Shown here: piece after piece, positions 42,277-53,299 of the stretch
Layout of the letters: the number at the start of each line of letters is the position of its first letter
Position numbering within the stretch: the first letter of the stretch is position 1
Assembly (NCBI RefSeq): GCF_023544465.1
Contig: NZ_JALPVL010000004.1
Location: 496,001-560,000 of the forward strand
Source of the DNA: Paractinoplanes maris
GTDB taxonomy: Bacteria > Actinomycetota > Actinomycetes > Mycobacteriales > Micromonosporaceae
Length of the DNA stretch: 64,000 nucleotides
Direction of reading: 5' to 3'
Notes under the pieces: model-generated
Told to the model about the DNA's origin: nothing
Database searches by the model: none
What the model saw: the letters and a program-made list of their open reading frames with translations, nothing else
Made by a program: the position numbers and the translations under genes

Positions 42277-42319
42277 ATAGTTACACGGTCAAACTATCAA
42301 GCACTGATACGGTTTGACC
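42277..42319. promoter_or_regulatory. Putative MarR operators between FAD monooxygenase and MarR genes
   Basis: Two inverted repeats are visible. ATAGTT at 42277-42282 pairs with AACTAT at 42292-42297 across 9 bases. GGTCAAAC at 42287-42294 pairs with GTTTGACC at 42312-42319 across 17 bases and ends directly at the MarR start. Such paired sites between divergent genes fit autorepression plus control of the monooxygenase. Confidence 0.6.
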
Positions 42320-42790
42320 ATGGCAGTTTCCGGGTTCGACGCGCAGCGCGATCGCCTGCTGGAGGGCCTCCACGGTCACGCGCTCGCGTATTCGGAGCTG
42401 GGCCGCCAGTTCGGTGCGGCGCTGGGCCTGCACGTCACCGAGGCCAACGCGCTGATCGAGATCCTCGGCGCGCAGGACCGCGGCCTCGCGCTGACCCAGT
42501 CGGCGCTCGCCCAACGGGTCGGCCTCACCGCCGGCGCCACCTCATCGCTGATCAGCCGGCTCGAGGCGGCCGGCCACATCCGGCGTGTCCGCGACACCAC
42601 CGACCGGCGCGTCGTCACCGTGCACGCCAACGCGAGCGTGGACGCCCGGCTGCACGAGTTCTTCGACCCCCTGGTCGAGCGCCTGAGCGCCGTGCTGAGC
42701 CGATACCCTCCCGATCTGCTGGCCGAATGCGACCGGCTCCTCACCGAGGTCGGCGCAACCATGAACGACTACTCCCGCGAACAACGCTAG
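42320..42790 (+). CDS. MarR-family transcriptional regulator
   Basis: A 156-residue regulator. The winged helix-turn-helix runs LTQSALAQRVGLTAGATSSLISRLEAAG and the wing IRRVRDTTDRRVVTVHA, with dimerisation helices at both ends (LGLHVTEANALIEIL and the C-terminal RYPPDLLAECDRLL). The ATG at 42320 is the first start beyond the inverted repeat. It probably represses itself and the divergent FAD monooxygenase until a phenolic or similar ligand binds. Confidence 0.9.
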   Translation: MAVSGFDAQRDRLLEGLHGHALAYSELGRQFGAALGLHVTEANALIEILGAQDRGLALTQSALAQRVGLTAGATSSLISRLEAAGHIRRVRDTTDRRVVTVHANASVDARLHEFFDPLVERLSAVLSRYPPDLLAECDRLLTEVGATMNDYSREQR

Positions 42791-42967
42791 GCCTCGTGCG
42801 GCTGGACCGGTGCCCTGTCCTGACGACCAGGCGAGCGCTGGGATGTCGTCGTCCGCCGCGCACCATGCCGTACGGGCGCCTGAAGCCCATCCTCACCGGT
42901 TGATCCGCGGGGAATGCCGCCCATTGGGGGGACAGCATTTCGGGTAGCTCTCACTACCATGCGTGCA

Positions 42968-43306
42968 ATGGAGTACCAATTGTCCGGCATGGACATTGAC
43001 GATCTTGACGGCTGGTTGGTCGCCGAGCCTGACCTTCGGCCGCTGGTCAAACGCGAGCGGCCGACGCCCCGCCCCGGCGAGTTGGGCGCTGTCGAGGTCC
43101 TCGTGGTGGCGGCTGGTTCAGGCGGGGCGCTGACGGTTCTGGCCGGTTCGCTGCGCGCGTGGCTGGCCCAGCCCCGCAACCGTACGGTCCGGCTGAAGGT
43201 CTCGTTGCGCGACGGCCCGGTCCGGCAGATCGAGCTGGACACGACCAACACGAGCGCCTCCGAGATCGAGAAGATCCTGCGGTCACTGGGAGACGAAACT
43301 CCGTGA
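42968..43306 (+). CDS. EACC1-like effector-associated adaptor of a conflict system
   Basis: A small protein of about 112 residues. Its core (LGAVEVLVVAAGSGGALTVL, then LRAWLAQPRNRTVRLKV and DTTNTSASEIEKILRSL) matches the effector-associated constant component 1 fold as I know it: two strands, a Gly-rich turn, a helix, more strands and a helix. These adaptors couple a sensor or NTPase to a toxic effector in actinobacterial conflict systems. The ATG at 42968 is chosen; ATGs at 42959 and 42914 would add 3 or 18 residues. GTGA overlap couples it to the caspase gene. Confidence 0.75.
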   Translation: MEYQLSGMDIDDLDGWLVAEPDLRPLVKRERPTPRPGELGAVEVLVVAAGSGGALTVLAGSLRAWLAQPRNRTVRLKVSLRDGPVRQIELDTTNTSASEIEKILRSLGDETP

Positions 43307-44610
43307 GCCTGCCGGACGGGGAACGGTCGCAGGTCGTGCTGCTCGGTGCCTCGAAGTTCGCCGACGCCGACGCGCTGCCGCCGGTGCCGGAAGTCCTGCG
43401 CAACGTGGCCGACTTGGCCACCGCGTTCACTGATGGCGACTTCGGCATCGTTCCGGACGCGAACTGCACCGTCCTGGTCGACGACGACAGGCTGCCCAGC
43501 CTGGGCAAACGACTGCGCGCGGTCGCCTCCAAGGCGGAGGATCTGCTCCTCATCTACTACGCCGGGCACGGGCTGAAGGCCGGCCCGCGCCATGAGCTCT
43601 ATCTCGCCATGTACGAGACCGACCCGGAGGATCCCGACTTCGGCTCGCTCAAGTACGAGACACTGCGCCGGATCGTCCTCGACAGTCCCGCCCGTACCAA
43701 GGTCGTCATCTTGGACTGCTGCTTTTCCGGTGCGGCGTTCGGCGGTGAGCTGGCCGGACCGGAGGAGTCGCTTCTGGGACAGCTCAAGGTCGAAGGATGC
43801 TGCCTGCTCACGTCGGCACAGGCCGACAACGTGGCGCTCGTTCTGCCGGGTGAGGCACACACCGCGTTCACCGGGCAACTGCTCACTGTGCTCCTCGAGG
43901 GCGTGTGTTCCGAGCTGGAGTTCTTCACTTTTGATGCCCTGTATCGCGCGGTCCGGGAGCGACTGACCGCGCGCGGGCTCCCGACGCCGTTGAGCCGCGG
44001 CTCCCGTACCGGAAACGATCTTGTCCTGGCGCGGAACCGCGGATTTTCGGCGGCCGTGGCGGAGGGCTGCCGTCGCCGTTTCCGGAAGGCCGAGGCGGAG
44101 GCGGCTGAGGGACGGTGGTCCAGCGCGCTCGAGACTCTCAGGGAGGTGCAGGCGGAACAGACCCGGCTCCTCGGGTCCGATCATGGGGACACTCTGCGCA
44201 CCAGGCGGCTCGCGGCGCACGCGCTCGGGGCCATGGGCGATCCGCGGGAGGCGTCCTTTCTCCTCCACGAGATCTTGGAGGTCGAGATACGCCGGGTACC
44301 CGAGGCCGACGACGCCGAGGCGATGCGAACGCGGCAGTTCCTCGCGGTGAATTTGGGGGAGTCGGGCGCCCGGGCCGAGGCGGTCGCGATGCTGCGGGTG
44401 CTGCTGCCCGACCGGCGGCGAACGCTCGGCCCGGATCACGACGACGCTCTGCGCACGCAGCACATGCTGGCCCGCAACATAGCCTTGCTGGGAGCGCAGT
44501 CGGAGGCCAAGGCGCTGCTGAGAGAGATCGTCCAACGAGCCCCACAGGACTCGCCGACGCGCGACCGGGCGGCGGCCGACCTGTCGGACCTGACCGAGGC
44601 CGGCCGATGA
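43303..44610 (+). CDS. Caspase-family (C14) protease with TPR repeats
   Basis: A 435-residue protein. The N-terminal half is a caspase/metacaspase p20-like fold. The catalytic His lies in LLIYYAGHGLKAG and the catalytic Cys in VVILDCCFSGAAF, about residues 90 and 144. The C-terminal 160 residues are TPR repeats of the NPHD type (RLLGSDHGDTLRTRRLAAHA and TLGPDHDDALRTQHMLARN), three units of about 42 residues. Such proteins cleave cellular or partner proteins once a conflict system is triggered. The GTG start overlaps EACC1, and the stop overlaps the next gene as ATGA, so the three are one operon. Confidence 0.88.
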   Translation: MSLPDGERSQVVLLGASKFADADALPPVPEVLRNVADLATAFTDGDFGIVPDANCTVLVDDDRLPSLGKRLRAVASKAEDLLLIYYAGHGLKAGPRHELYLAMYETDPEDPDFGSLKYETLRRIVLDSPARTKVVILDCCFSGAAFGGELAGPEESLLGQLKVEGCCLLTSAQADNVALVLPGEAHTAFTGQLLTVLLEGVCSELEFFTFDALYRAVRERLTARGLPTPLSRGSRTGNDLVLARNRGFSAAVAEGCRRRFRKAEAEAAEGRWSSALETLREVQAEQTRLLGSDHGDTLRTRRLAAHALGAMGDPREASFLLHEILEVEIRRVPEADDAEAMRTRQFLAVNLGESGARAEAVAMLRVLLPDRRRTLGPDHDDALRTQHMLARNIALLGAQSEAKALLREIVQRAPQDSPTRDRAAADLSDLTEAGR

Positions 44611-47297
44611 CCGGCGAGATGGTGGTCGTTCAGTGGGCGGATCTGACCGGTACCGGCTTCAGTCGGCAACCGGGGGACAACAAAGCGCCGGCCGAGTACT
44701 GGGCAGCGGCCGAGGCAATGCTCCAAGCGGACCTGACGCAACCGCCGGAATTCATTCGCGACACCGGCACACATCCCGTCTGGACCCTGCGCCACGTGCC
44801 GGTCGGCCGTCGCCGGAGGTGGTGCTTCGTCGTCCAGGGGCGGCGTGGTGACAACAAATTCGGAGTCGCCGGGGCATGCCGGTTCGCCTTCGCGGTCAAC
44901 GACGTGGAGGCCTGCGATGCATGGAGACTAGGGATTGCTGCCACCGGTGTCCGGCCGGTCGAACCGGTGATGCCGGAGGCGGTCCTGGTCGACTGCGTCA
45001 AAGAGGTCCTGCTCGATGTCATCGCGGCGCGGGACCGGATCCTGGTCGGCGCCGAACCGGCCGAGACCGCTCAGGTGATCGCCCGCGTACTTCACGCGCT
45101 GCCCGAATCGGAGGCGCGCGCGATCTCCTGGTCCACCTGCGTGTTGTTCCCGCCGGGGCGGCGGCGGAGACGGGAGTTGTCCGGGGCCTGGCCGAAGGAG
45201 TTTCGCGCGGCGGATCCACGCCTGGCCCGCGCGGTCACGGAGTCCTTCGAGGAGCAGATCGTAAGCCCGCGAGGCGTCGCGCGCCTGCTCGAGCTGCAGA
45301 AGACGGACGAATTGGGAGAGTTCTTGGACCAGGTGGTCCACGAACAAATTGTTCCCGCCTGGCGGCGCGACAGCCGGGATCTGGGAGAGCTGATCTCCCG
45401 GACGGCCCGATCCTCGCGGCGGCTGGGAATCGACGACGTCGCTCGCCTGATCGTCTCCCCGGTGGCGGCGGAGGAACTGAACGCCGGCCATCCCGAGTTG
45501 ATCTCGAGGTGGGTGGCCGAGCGGCCGGACGAGGCAGCAGGCGTGGTGCGCCGCGTGACCGACACCGCAGCGGCCCATCGCATCCTCGACGAACTGATCC
45601 AGGCCCAGTCACGCCTGCGGCACAATCTGATCGGCCTGCCGACGGCAGCGGTTCCTGGACCGGATCCATGGCATCGGAGATTGACCGAGCTGCTGAGTTC
45701 CGCATACAACCCGCACACCTTGCAGGGCTTTGTCGCCGACTGGCTGCAGGGGGTCTGGGCTGACCCGGACGACGCGGCCGCGGGGCGGGAGTTCCTGCAG
45801 GCCCTGGGACTCGACCGGCACCGATACCCCCGCCTTTACCGCGCCCGGCCGGACCGGATCGTGGCTGACCTGAACTTACAGCGGAAAGTCACCGACTCGG
45901 TCGCCATCGAGTTCTCCGTGGAGCCGGATCCGCTGGCCCTTTTGGCGCAGCTGTGCCCGAAGCTCCGGCCGCTATCCCCCAGGACCGTGGTGGAGCTGAT
46001 CGAGATTGCCGACCGGTCCAACGCCTCCGGGCGAGACGGCGGGACCGAGGCCCTGGCGTCGGTCGCCTCCGCCCTGACCGGGGCTTGGCTGCAGGAGAGC
46101 AATGCCGGCCCCGCCGTCGAGGAGCGGCTCGGCGACCTGGTCATGGAGGCACTGCCCAACCAGCGAATCGCCGGTGTACTCCTCAGCGGTGGAATGCACA
46201 CGCTGCTCAAGTACGACGGCGAGGCGCCGCACGGCAAGCTGCTCGAGCTCTGTCAGCAGATGCGGGAGCACACCTACCTGCCCCCCTTCGTGATGTCGGC
46301 CATCTCGGCGGCCGAGCGGAGGTTGGTGCCGGCGTACCCTCCGTCATCATCGGCTCTCCTGCCGGCGTCGGCTCGCATCGAGAGTCCGGCCGCACCTCCG
46401 GCCGTGCCGCCCGCCACCGGCAACCATCCGGGGCCGGTGAAATCGGAGCCACAGCCGCTCGTGATGGAATCGGTGCTGCCGTTGCCGCCGGAGCCGGCCC
46501 TGTTGTTTCGGTTCGGGAAGGAATTGACCCAGGCCGCTCAGGCCGGCGAGCTCTCGCCGGTTGTCGGGCGCGACCGGGAGATCGACCACCTCATACAGAT
46601 CATTTCTCGCCGAACCCGCAACAATCCGTTTCTGATCGGCGAGCCCGGCGTGGGAAAGACCGCCGTGATCGAAGGTCTCGCCCAGCGGATCGCCACCGGA
46701 ACGGTGCCGCCCACCCTGGCCGGCAAGCTGCTGTACGGGCTCGAACCCGAGGTGGACGGGGCCGGCCTGCTCGCTGAGATCGACGGGCGGGACGACGTCC
46801 TGCTGGTGGTGGAGGACCGGATTCCCGTCGAGCTGGTGGCTCCACTGTCTCGCCGGGGTCTTCGTCTCATCGCCACCGGCACGGCGGCCGACTACGACCG
46901 GGAACTCACCCGCGACCGCCGCCTGACACGGATCTTTCAGCCTCTTCTCCTGGCCGCGCCGACGGTCACGGCCACGGTGACCATCCTGGAAGCCGTTCGC
47001 GCCCAGTACGAGAAACACCACCAGCTGAGCATCGCGGACGACGCCCTGGCCGAGGCCGCCCGCCTGGCGGATCGACACCTGGGCGACCGTCACCTGCCCT
47101 CTGCGGCTGTTGACCTGATCGACGACGCCGCCGCGTGGCTGGCTGTGCACAACCCGGGAGCGATCCTGCGCGCTGACGTGGTCAGAGAAGCACTCGATCG
47201 GCAGAGCGATCACCGCGTGTCGGCGCGGACGCTTCCCGATGCGCCGAGCGTAAGTGGCTTCAAGGATGAAGGCGGCGACGTCTGGATGATGGCCTGA
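44607..47297 (+). CDS. GAP1-like N-terminal region fused to a ClpB-type AAA module
   Basis: An 896-residue protein. Residues 1-600 resemble the GTPase-associated GAP1 proteins of conflict systems (VVQWADLTGTGF start; a middle segment ARVLHALPESEARAISWSTC). A Pro-rich linker (about 595-630) follows. The C-terminal AAA module (650-896) matches ClpA/ClpB nucleotide domain 1: VVGRDREIDHLIQIISRRT, Walker A IGEPGVGKTAVIEG, then IFQPLLLAAPTVTAT and AVDLIDDAAAWL. Walker B reads LLVVEDRI, with the acidic pair in the order Glu-Asp, and the pore-loop stretch expected before it is missing. It thus looks like a signalling ATPase, not an unfoldase. It ends the operon. Confidence 0.72.
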   Translation: MTGEMVVVQWADLTGTGFSRQPGDNKAPAEYWAAAEAMLQADLTQPPEFIRDTGTHPVWTLRHVPVGRRRRWCFVVQGRRGDNKFGVAGACRFAFAVNDVEACDAWRLGIAATGVRPVEPVMPEAVLVDCVKEVLLDVIAARDRILVGAEPAETAQVIARVLHALPESEARAISWSTCVLFPPGRRRRRELSGAWPKEFRAADPRLARAVTESFEEQIVSPRGVARLLELQKTDELGEFLDQVVHEQIVPAWRRDSRDLGELISRTARSSRRLGIDDVARLIVSPVAAEELNAGHPELISRWVAERPDEAAGVVRRVTDTAAAHRILDELIQAQSRLRHNLIGLPTAAVPGPDPWHRRLTELLSSAYNPHTLQGFVADWLQGVWADPDDAAAGREFLQALGLDRHRYPRLYRARPDRIVADLNLQRKVTDSVAIEFSVEPDPLALLAQLCPKLRPLSPRTVVELIEIADRSNASGRDGGTEALASVASALTGAWLQESNAGPAVEERLGDLVMEALPNQRIAGVLLSGGMHTLLKYDGEAPHGKLLELCQQMREHTYLPPFVMSAISAAERRLVPAYPPSSSALLPASARIESPAAPPAVPPATGNHPGPVKSEPQPLVMESVLPLPPEPALLFRFGKELTQAAQAGELSPVVGRDREIDHLIQIISRRTRNNPFLIGEPGVGKTAVIEGLAQRIATGTVPPTLAGKLLYGLEPEVDGAGLLAEIDGRDDVLLVVEDRIPVELVAPLSRRGLRLIATGTAADYDRELTRDRRLTRIFQPLLLAAPTVTATVTILEAVRAQYEKHHQLSIADDALAEAARLADRHLGDRHLPSAAVDLIDDAAAWLAVHNPGAILRADVVREALDRQSDHRVSARTLPDAPSVSGFKDEGGDVWMMA

Positions 47298-47310
47298 CGC
47301 TTGTCCTGTT

Positions 47311-48261
47311 TTACTCGTAACGGCTGGCGATCGCGGCCGCGCGGTCGTGCAGCGAAGCACGCAACCACGGCGGACTCAAGGCTTCGCCGTCGGCCGCCAG
47401 TTGCCACAGCGCCCACTCGGCGTGCCTGCGGTCCTGGAAGGTCACTTCGAGGCGCAGCCGGCCGTCGGCGTCAGTCTCCTCGGTCAGGATGGCCAGCGCG
47501 GTGGCGACCAGCTCCTCGCGCCGCGCCGGGGTCACCCGGGCCAGCACGGTGACCTGGTCGCCGCCGGTCCGGAACCGGGTGGCGCGGTCCTGCCAGGTCT
47601 GGTCCAGGTCGACCCGGTGGGGGCGGCGGGCCGGCTCGGCCAGTTGCTCGGCGGCCAGGATCCGGGAGAGTCGGTAGGTGCGGTCGGCGCCGGATCTCGT
47701 GGCCAGCAGGTAGCCCTGACCGCGTGCGGTGACCAGGCCGATCGGGTCCACCGTGCGCCACTGCGGGGCGCGGCCGACCGGCTCGTATCGGATGCGCAGC
47801 TGGTGGCCGGTGAGCACCGCGCGCCGGACCTCGGCCATCGCCGCGCCCGGCAGATCCTCGGTGACCAGCCGGCGCGCGAGGAGGTCGGCCCCGGGCTCGA
47901 TGAGCAGTCGCTCGGTCACGCCGGCCACCCGGGGCAGCGCGTCGACGACCTTGAGCATGGCCGACGCCAGCGCCGAGCCGAGACCGAACGCCTGCGCGCC
48001 GGGCCGCGACCCGGCGACCAGCAGGGCCAGCGCCTCGTCGTCGGTCAGCCCGGTCAACTCGGTCCGGAAACCGGGGAGCAGCGCGAACCCGCCGTGCCGG
48101 CCGCGCTCGGCGTGGACCGGGACGCCGGCTGCCGACAGCGCCTCGATGTCGCGCAGCACGGTGCGGGTGGAGACCTCGAGCTCGCGGGCGAGGGTGGTCG
48201 CCGACAGCCGGCCCCGCTGGCGCAGCAGGAGCACCAGCGAGACCAACCGGTCGGCTCGCAT
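47311..48261 (-). CDS. YafY-type transcriptional regulator with WYL domain
   Basis: A 316-residue regulator. The N-terminal DeoR-like helix-turn-helix (LVSLVLLLRQRGRLSATTLA, ELEVSTRTVLRDIEAL) is followed by a WYL domain at about 140-230 (LRIRYEPVGRAPQWRTVDPI, YRLSRILAAE) and a C-terminal extension. WYL domains sense nucleic acid or small ligands and often control stress or defence genes. The ATG at 48261 is used; the longer frame lacks support. It is convergent with the conflict cassette (stop 13 bases away) and divergent from the RidA-family gene, which it may regulate. Confidence 0.88.
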   Translation of the reverse strand: MRADRLVSLVLLLRQRGRLSATTLARELEVSTRTVLRDIEALSAAGVPVHAERGRHGGFALLPGFRTELTGLTDDEALALLVAGSRPGAQAFGLGSALASAMLKVVDALPRVAGVTERLLIEPGADLLARRLVTEDLPGAAMAEVRRAVLTGHQLRIRYEPVGRAPQWRTVDPIGLVTARGQGYLLATRSGADRTYRLSRILAAEQLAEPARRPHRVDLDQTWQDRATRFRTGGDQVTVLARVTPARREELVATALAILTEETDADGRLRLEVTFQDRRHAEWALWQLAADGEALSPPWLRASLHDRAAAIASRYE

Positions 48262-48323
48262 GGGCCGAGTCTTCCACGAATACATGACAGAGGATGTCGT
48301 GGTTGAGTTGCGAAGCTGCCCGC

Positions 48324-48725
48324 ATGACAGGCGAACGAACCGCGATCAACCCGTGGACATGGTCGGTGGAGAGAGGCTTCAACCAGGGCGAGGTGGTCTC
48401 CGGGCACACCCGCACCCTGTATTGCTCCGGGCAGGCCTCGATGGGCGGCGACGGCCGGCCCGAGCATCTCGATGACCTGGCGGCGCAGCTGGACCTGAGC
48501 CTGGACAATCTGGAGGCCGTACTCGGCCGGGCCGGCATGTCCCTCGCGAACCTCGTCCGGCTCACCGTCCACACCACCGACGTCGACCGGCTCTTCGAGC
48601 ATTACGGCGTGCTGGCCTCGCGCCTGGGCGCCGCCGGGGTGGCCCCGCCCACCACGATGCTCGGCGTCACCCGGCTCGCCCTCCCCGGCCTGATGGTCGA
48701 GCTGGAGGGGACCGCCGTGGAATGA
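48324..48725 (+). CDS. RidA/YjgF-family protein
   Basis: A 133-residue protein of the RidA superfamily. It has the N-terminal NPWTWSVERGFNQGEVV, the strand TLYCSGQASM, LDNLEAVLGRAGMSLANLVR and the C-terminal RLALPGLMVELEGTAV. It lacks the central Arg context of true RidA deaminases by eye, so imine hydrolysis is uncertain; many relatives are detoxification-linked. The ATG at 48324 gives the normal family length. It lies divergent from the YafY regulator and ends 4 bases from the convergent epoxide hydrolase. Confidence 0.85.
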   Translation: MTGERTAINPWTWSVERGFNQGEVVSGHTRTLYCSGQASMGGDGRPEHLDDLAAQLDLSLDNLEAVLGRAGMSLANLVRLTVHTTDVDRLFEHYGVLASRLGAAGVAPPTTMLGVTRLALPGLMVELEGTAVE

Positions 48726-48729
48726 GTCG

Positions 48730-49878
48730 CTAGGACGTCGCCGCTCGGAGGGGCCGGAAGAACGCCCGGATCTCCTCGGCCAGGACGGCCGGCTCCTCCA
48801 GCGCGGCGAAATGCCCGCCGCTCGCGAGTTCGGTCCAGCGGCGCACGTCGAAGGTCCGCTCGGCCATCTCCCGGGGCGGCTTTCCCTCGGGCACGAACTC
48901 GTTGGCGAAAACGGCGAAGCCGGCCGGCACCGGCACCGCGGTGGTGGCGGGGGACGGGTTCTGCCGCTCCTCGTAGTAGACCCGGGTCGACGAGTGGATC
49001 GTCTCGGTGACCCAATAGACGGTGAGGTTGGTCAGCAACTGGTCGCGGGTGAACCGGGACTCCACGTCGCCGCCGCAGTCGCTCCAGGCCCGGAACTTCT
49101 CGATGATCCACGCGGCCAGACCGGCCGGTGAGTCGGTCAGGCCGAAGGCGAGGGTCTGCGGCTTGGTCGCCTGCTGCAGGTGGTAGCTGCCCTCGGTCCG
49201 GTGCCAGTGCTCCTGCGCTTCGACGTACGCGCGCTCGGCCGGCGTCCACGGCTCGGGCGGCGCCGGGAACGTGTAGGCACTCAGGTGCAGCCCGATCAGC
49301 CGTTCCGGGTGCTGCCGGCCGAGCGCGACGGTTACCCCGGCCCCGATGTCGGAGCCGTGTGCCGCGAACCGGTCGTAGCCCAGGCCCCGCATCAGCCCGG
49401 CCCACCGGTCGGCGATGGCGGCCTTGGTCATGCCGGCCCGGTGCGGCCGGTCGGAGAAGCCGTAGCCCGGCAGCGAGGCGACAACCACGTCGAACGCGTC
49501 CTCGGCCTGCCCGCCGTGGGCGGCCGGGTCGGTGAGCAGCGGCAGCACGTCGAGGTGCTCGAGGAAGCTGCTGGGCCAGCCGTGCGTGAGGATCAGCGGG
49601 ATCGGGTCCGGCCCCCGGCCGCGCTCATGCACGTAGTGCACGCCGAGCCCGTCGACCTCGGCCCGGAAGTGCGCCCACCGGTTGAGCTCGCGTTCCCGAG
49701 CCCGCCAGTCGAACTGCGTACCCCAGTAGGTGACCAGCTCCCGCAGATATCCCAGATCGGTCCCGTACGCCCAGCCGGCCCCGTCGACCGCGTCGGGCCA
49801 CCGGATCCGCGCGATCCGCTCCCGCAGGTCGGTCAGTACCTCGTCGGCCACGGCGATCGTGAACGGTGTGGTCAGCAC
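48730..49878 (-). CDS. Epoxide hydrolase (alpha/beta hydrolase)
   Basis: A 382-residue enzyme of the microsomal-type epoxide hydrolase family. The N-terminal helical region FTIAVADEVLTDLRERIARI is followed by the oxyanion motif THGWPSSFLE, the nucleophilic Asp in AAHGSDIGAGV (about 178), a cap domain, and the catalytic His in SGGHFAALEEP near the end. Such enzymes open epoxides with water. It stands downstream of the kinase-like and UvrA-like genes on the same strand, with a 4-base gap to the former, so it may belong to one transcription unit with them. Confidence 0.9.
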   Translation of the reverse strand: MLTTPFTIAVADEVLTDLRERIARIRWPDAVDGAGWAYGTDLGYLRELVTYWGTQFDWRARERELNRWAHFRAEVDGLGVHYVHERGRGPDPIPLILTHGWPSSFLEHLDVLPLLTDPAAHGGQAEDAFDVVVASLPGYGFSDRPHRAGMTKAAIADRWAGLMRGLGYDRFAAHGSDIGAGVTVALGRQHPERLIGLHLSAYTFPAPPEPWTPAERAYVEAQEHWHRTEGSYHLQQATKPQTLAFGLTDSPAGLAAWIIEKFRAWSDCGGDVESRFTRDQLLTNLTVYWVTETIHSSTRVYYEERQNPSPATTAVPVPAGFAVFANEFVPEGKPPREMAERTFDVRRWTELASGGHFAALEEPAVLAEEIRAFFRPLRAATS

Positions 49879-49882
49879 CGCC

Positions 49883-50866
49883 TCAAGCTAACACCGGTCG
49901 GAGGGCGGCCACGGCCTCGGCCAGGCGCGCCCGGGCCCAATCCTGCTGCTGGTGGCCGGTGCGCCCGCGATAGACCGCCTCGATCACCATCGTCAGGGTC
50001 AGGTGCAGGTTGTAGAGGCGGCGGCGGGCCCGCTCGTTCTCGGTGAAACGGCCCTTGCCGTATCCGCGGACGAAGGCGGTCGGGTTACCGAAGGCCCCGA
50101 GCTCGGTGGCGACGAAGCCGGCCTCGATCAGCGGGTCGCCGTAGAAGGCTCGTTCGTGGTCGATGACGCAGACGATCCGGCCGTCGCGGACCAGGACGTT
50201 GCTCGCCCACAGGTCCCACTCGACGAAGCGCGGCGAGCGCACCTCGTCCAGGCAGTCGGCGTGGGCGGTCACCAGCGCGCGGATCCCGGCGTAGTCGAGG
50301 TCGACCGCTCGCCGCGAACCGTCGTGCAGGACGTCCTCGAGCATGCCCAGGAAGCACTGCCGCCAGGTGGGCACGCCGGGGCCGGCGAGCGGGCCGAAGG
50401 CGGGACCGGCCAGCGCGTTCAGCGACCGGTTGGCCTCGCCCAGGGCGACATCCAGCCGGTCCTGCTCGCAGGCCGACAACGACGACCGGATGATCCCGTA
50501 GTTGTCGGCGTCCACGAAGGGCATGCAGAACCAGTCGGCGTCGACCAGCTCGCCGGACGTGTCCACGTAGTCGACCCGCGGCACCGGGACCGACGTGGAC
50601 GACGAGATCAGGGCCAGGGCGGCCAGCTCGGTGGCCATCGCCCGGCGCTCGTAGGTCATCACCTCGACCCCGGCCGGCGGCGCCACCTTGAGCACCGCCT
50701 GGTATCCGTCGCGCAGCCGGAGCCGATAGGCCACGTTGAACCAGCCGTGGCCCAGCTCGTGCACCCACTCCTGCGGACCGGAAGGAACTTGATCCGGGCC
50801 GTAGGCCAGCGCGACCATCGCTCGCAGGGTGCCGGGCGACTGCCGGTTCTTGGTGATGCTCTCCAT
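49883..50866 (-). CDS. Aminoglycoside phosphotransferase-like kinase
   Basis: A 327-residue protein of the APH/choline-kinase superfamily. The N-terminal lobe has [22 protein letters not shown] with the ATP-binding Lys. The catalytic loop reads [13 protein letters not shown], so the usual HxD is ExD while the catalytic Asp and Asn remain. [14 protein letters not shown] supplies the metal Asp. Members inactivate antibiotics or phosphorylate small metabolites. The gene follows a UvrA-like drug-resistance-type gene by 6 bases, which supports a self-resistance role. Confidence 0.85.
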   Translation of the reverse strand: MESITKNRQSPGTLRAMVALAYGPDQVPSGPQEWVHELGHGWFNVAYRLRLRDGYQAVLKVAPPAGVEVMTYERRAMATELAALALISSSTSVPVPRVDYVDTSGELVDADWFCMPFVDADNYGIIRSSLSACEQDRLDVALGEANRSLNALAGPAFGPLAGPGVPTWRQCFLGMLEDVLHDGSRRAVDLDYAGIRALVTAHADCLDEVRSPRFVEWDLWASNVLVRDGRIVCVIDHERAFYGDPLIEAGFVATELGAFGNPTAFVRGYGKGRFTENERARRRLYNLHLTLTMVIEAVYRGRTGHQQQDWARARLAEAVAALRPVLA

Positions 50867-50872
50867 GGTGGC

Positions 50873-53224
<2,352 letters not shown>

Positions 53225-53299
53225 CCCCGGCTCCCTCGTTCGTCGGCTTCCCCGGGAACTCTAGGCAGGTGGTACGACAACCTGCTTCTCGATTCCTGA

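Noticed and set aside
44607..47297. A complete ClpA/ClpB chaperone
   Set aside because: Only one AAA module is present, there is no Clp N-domain, and the pore-loop segment seems missing.
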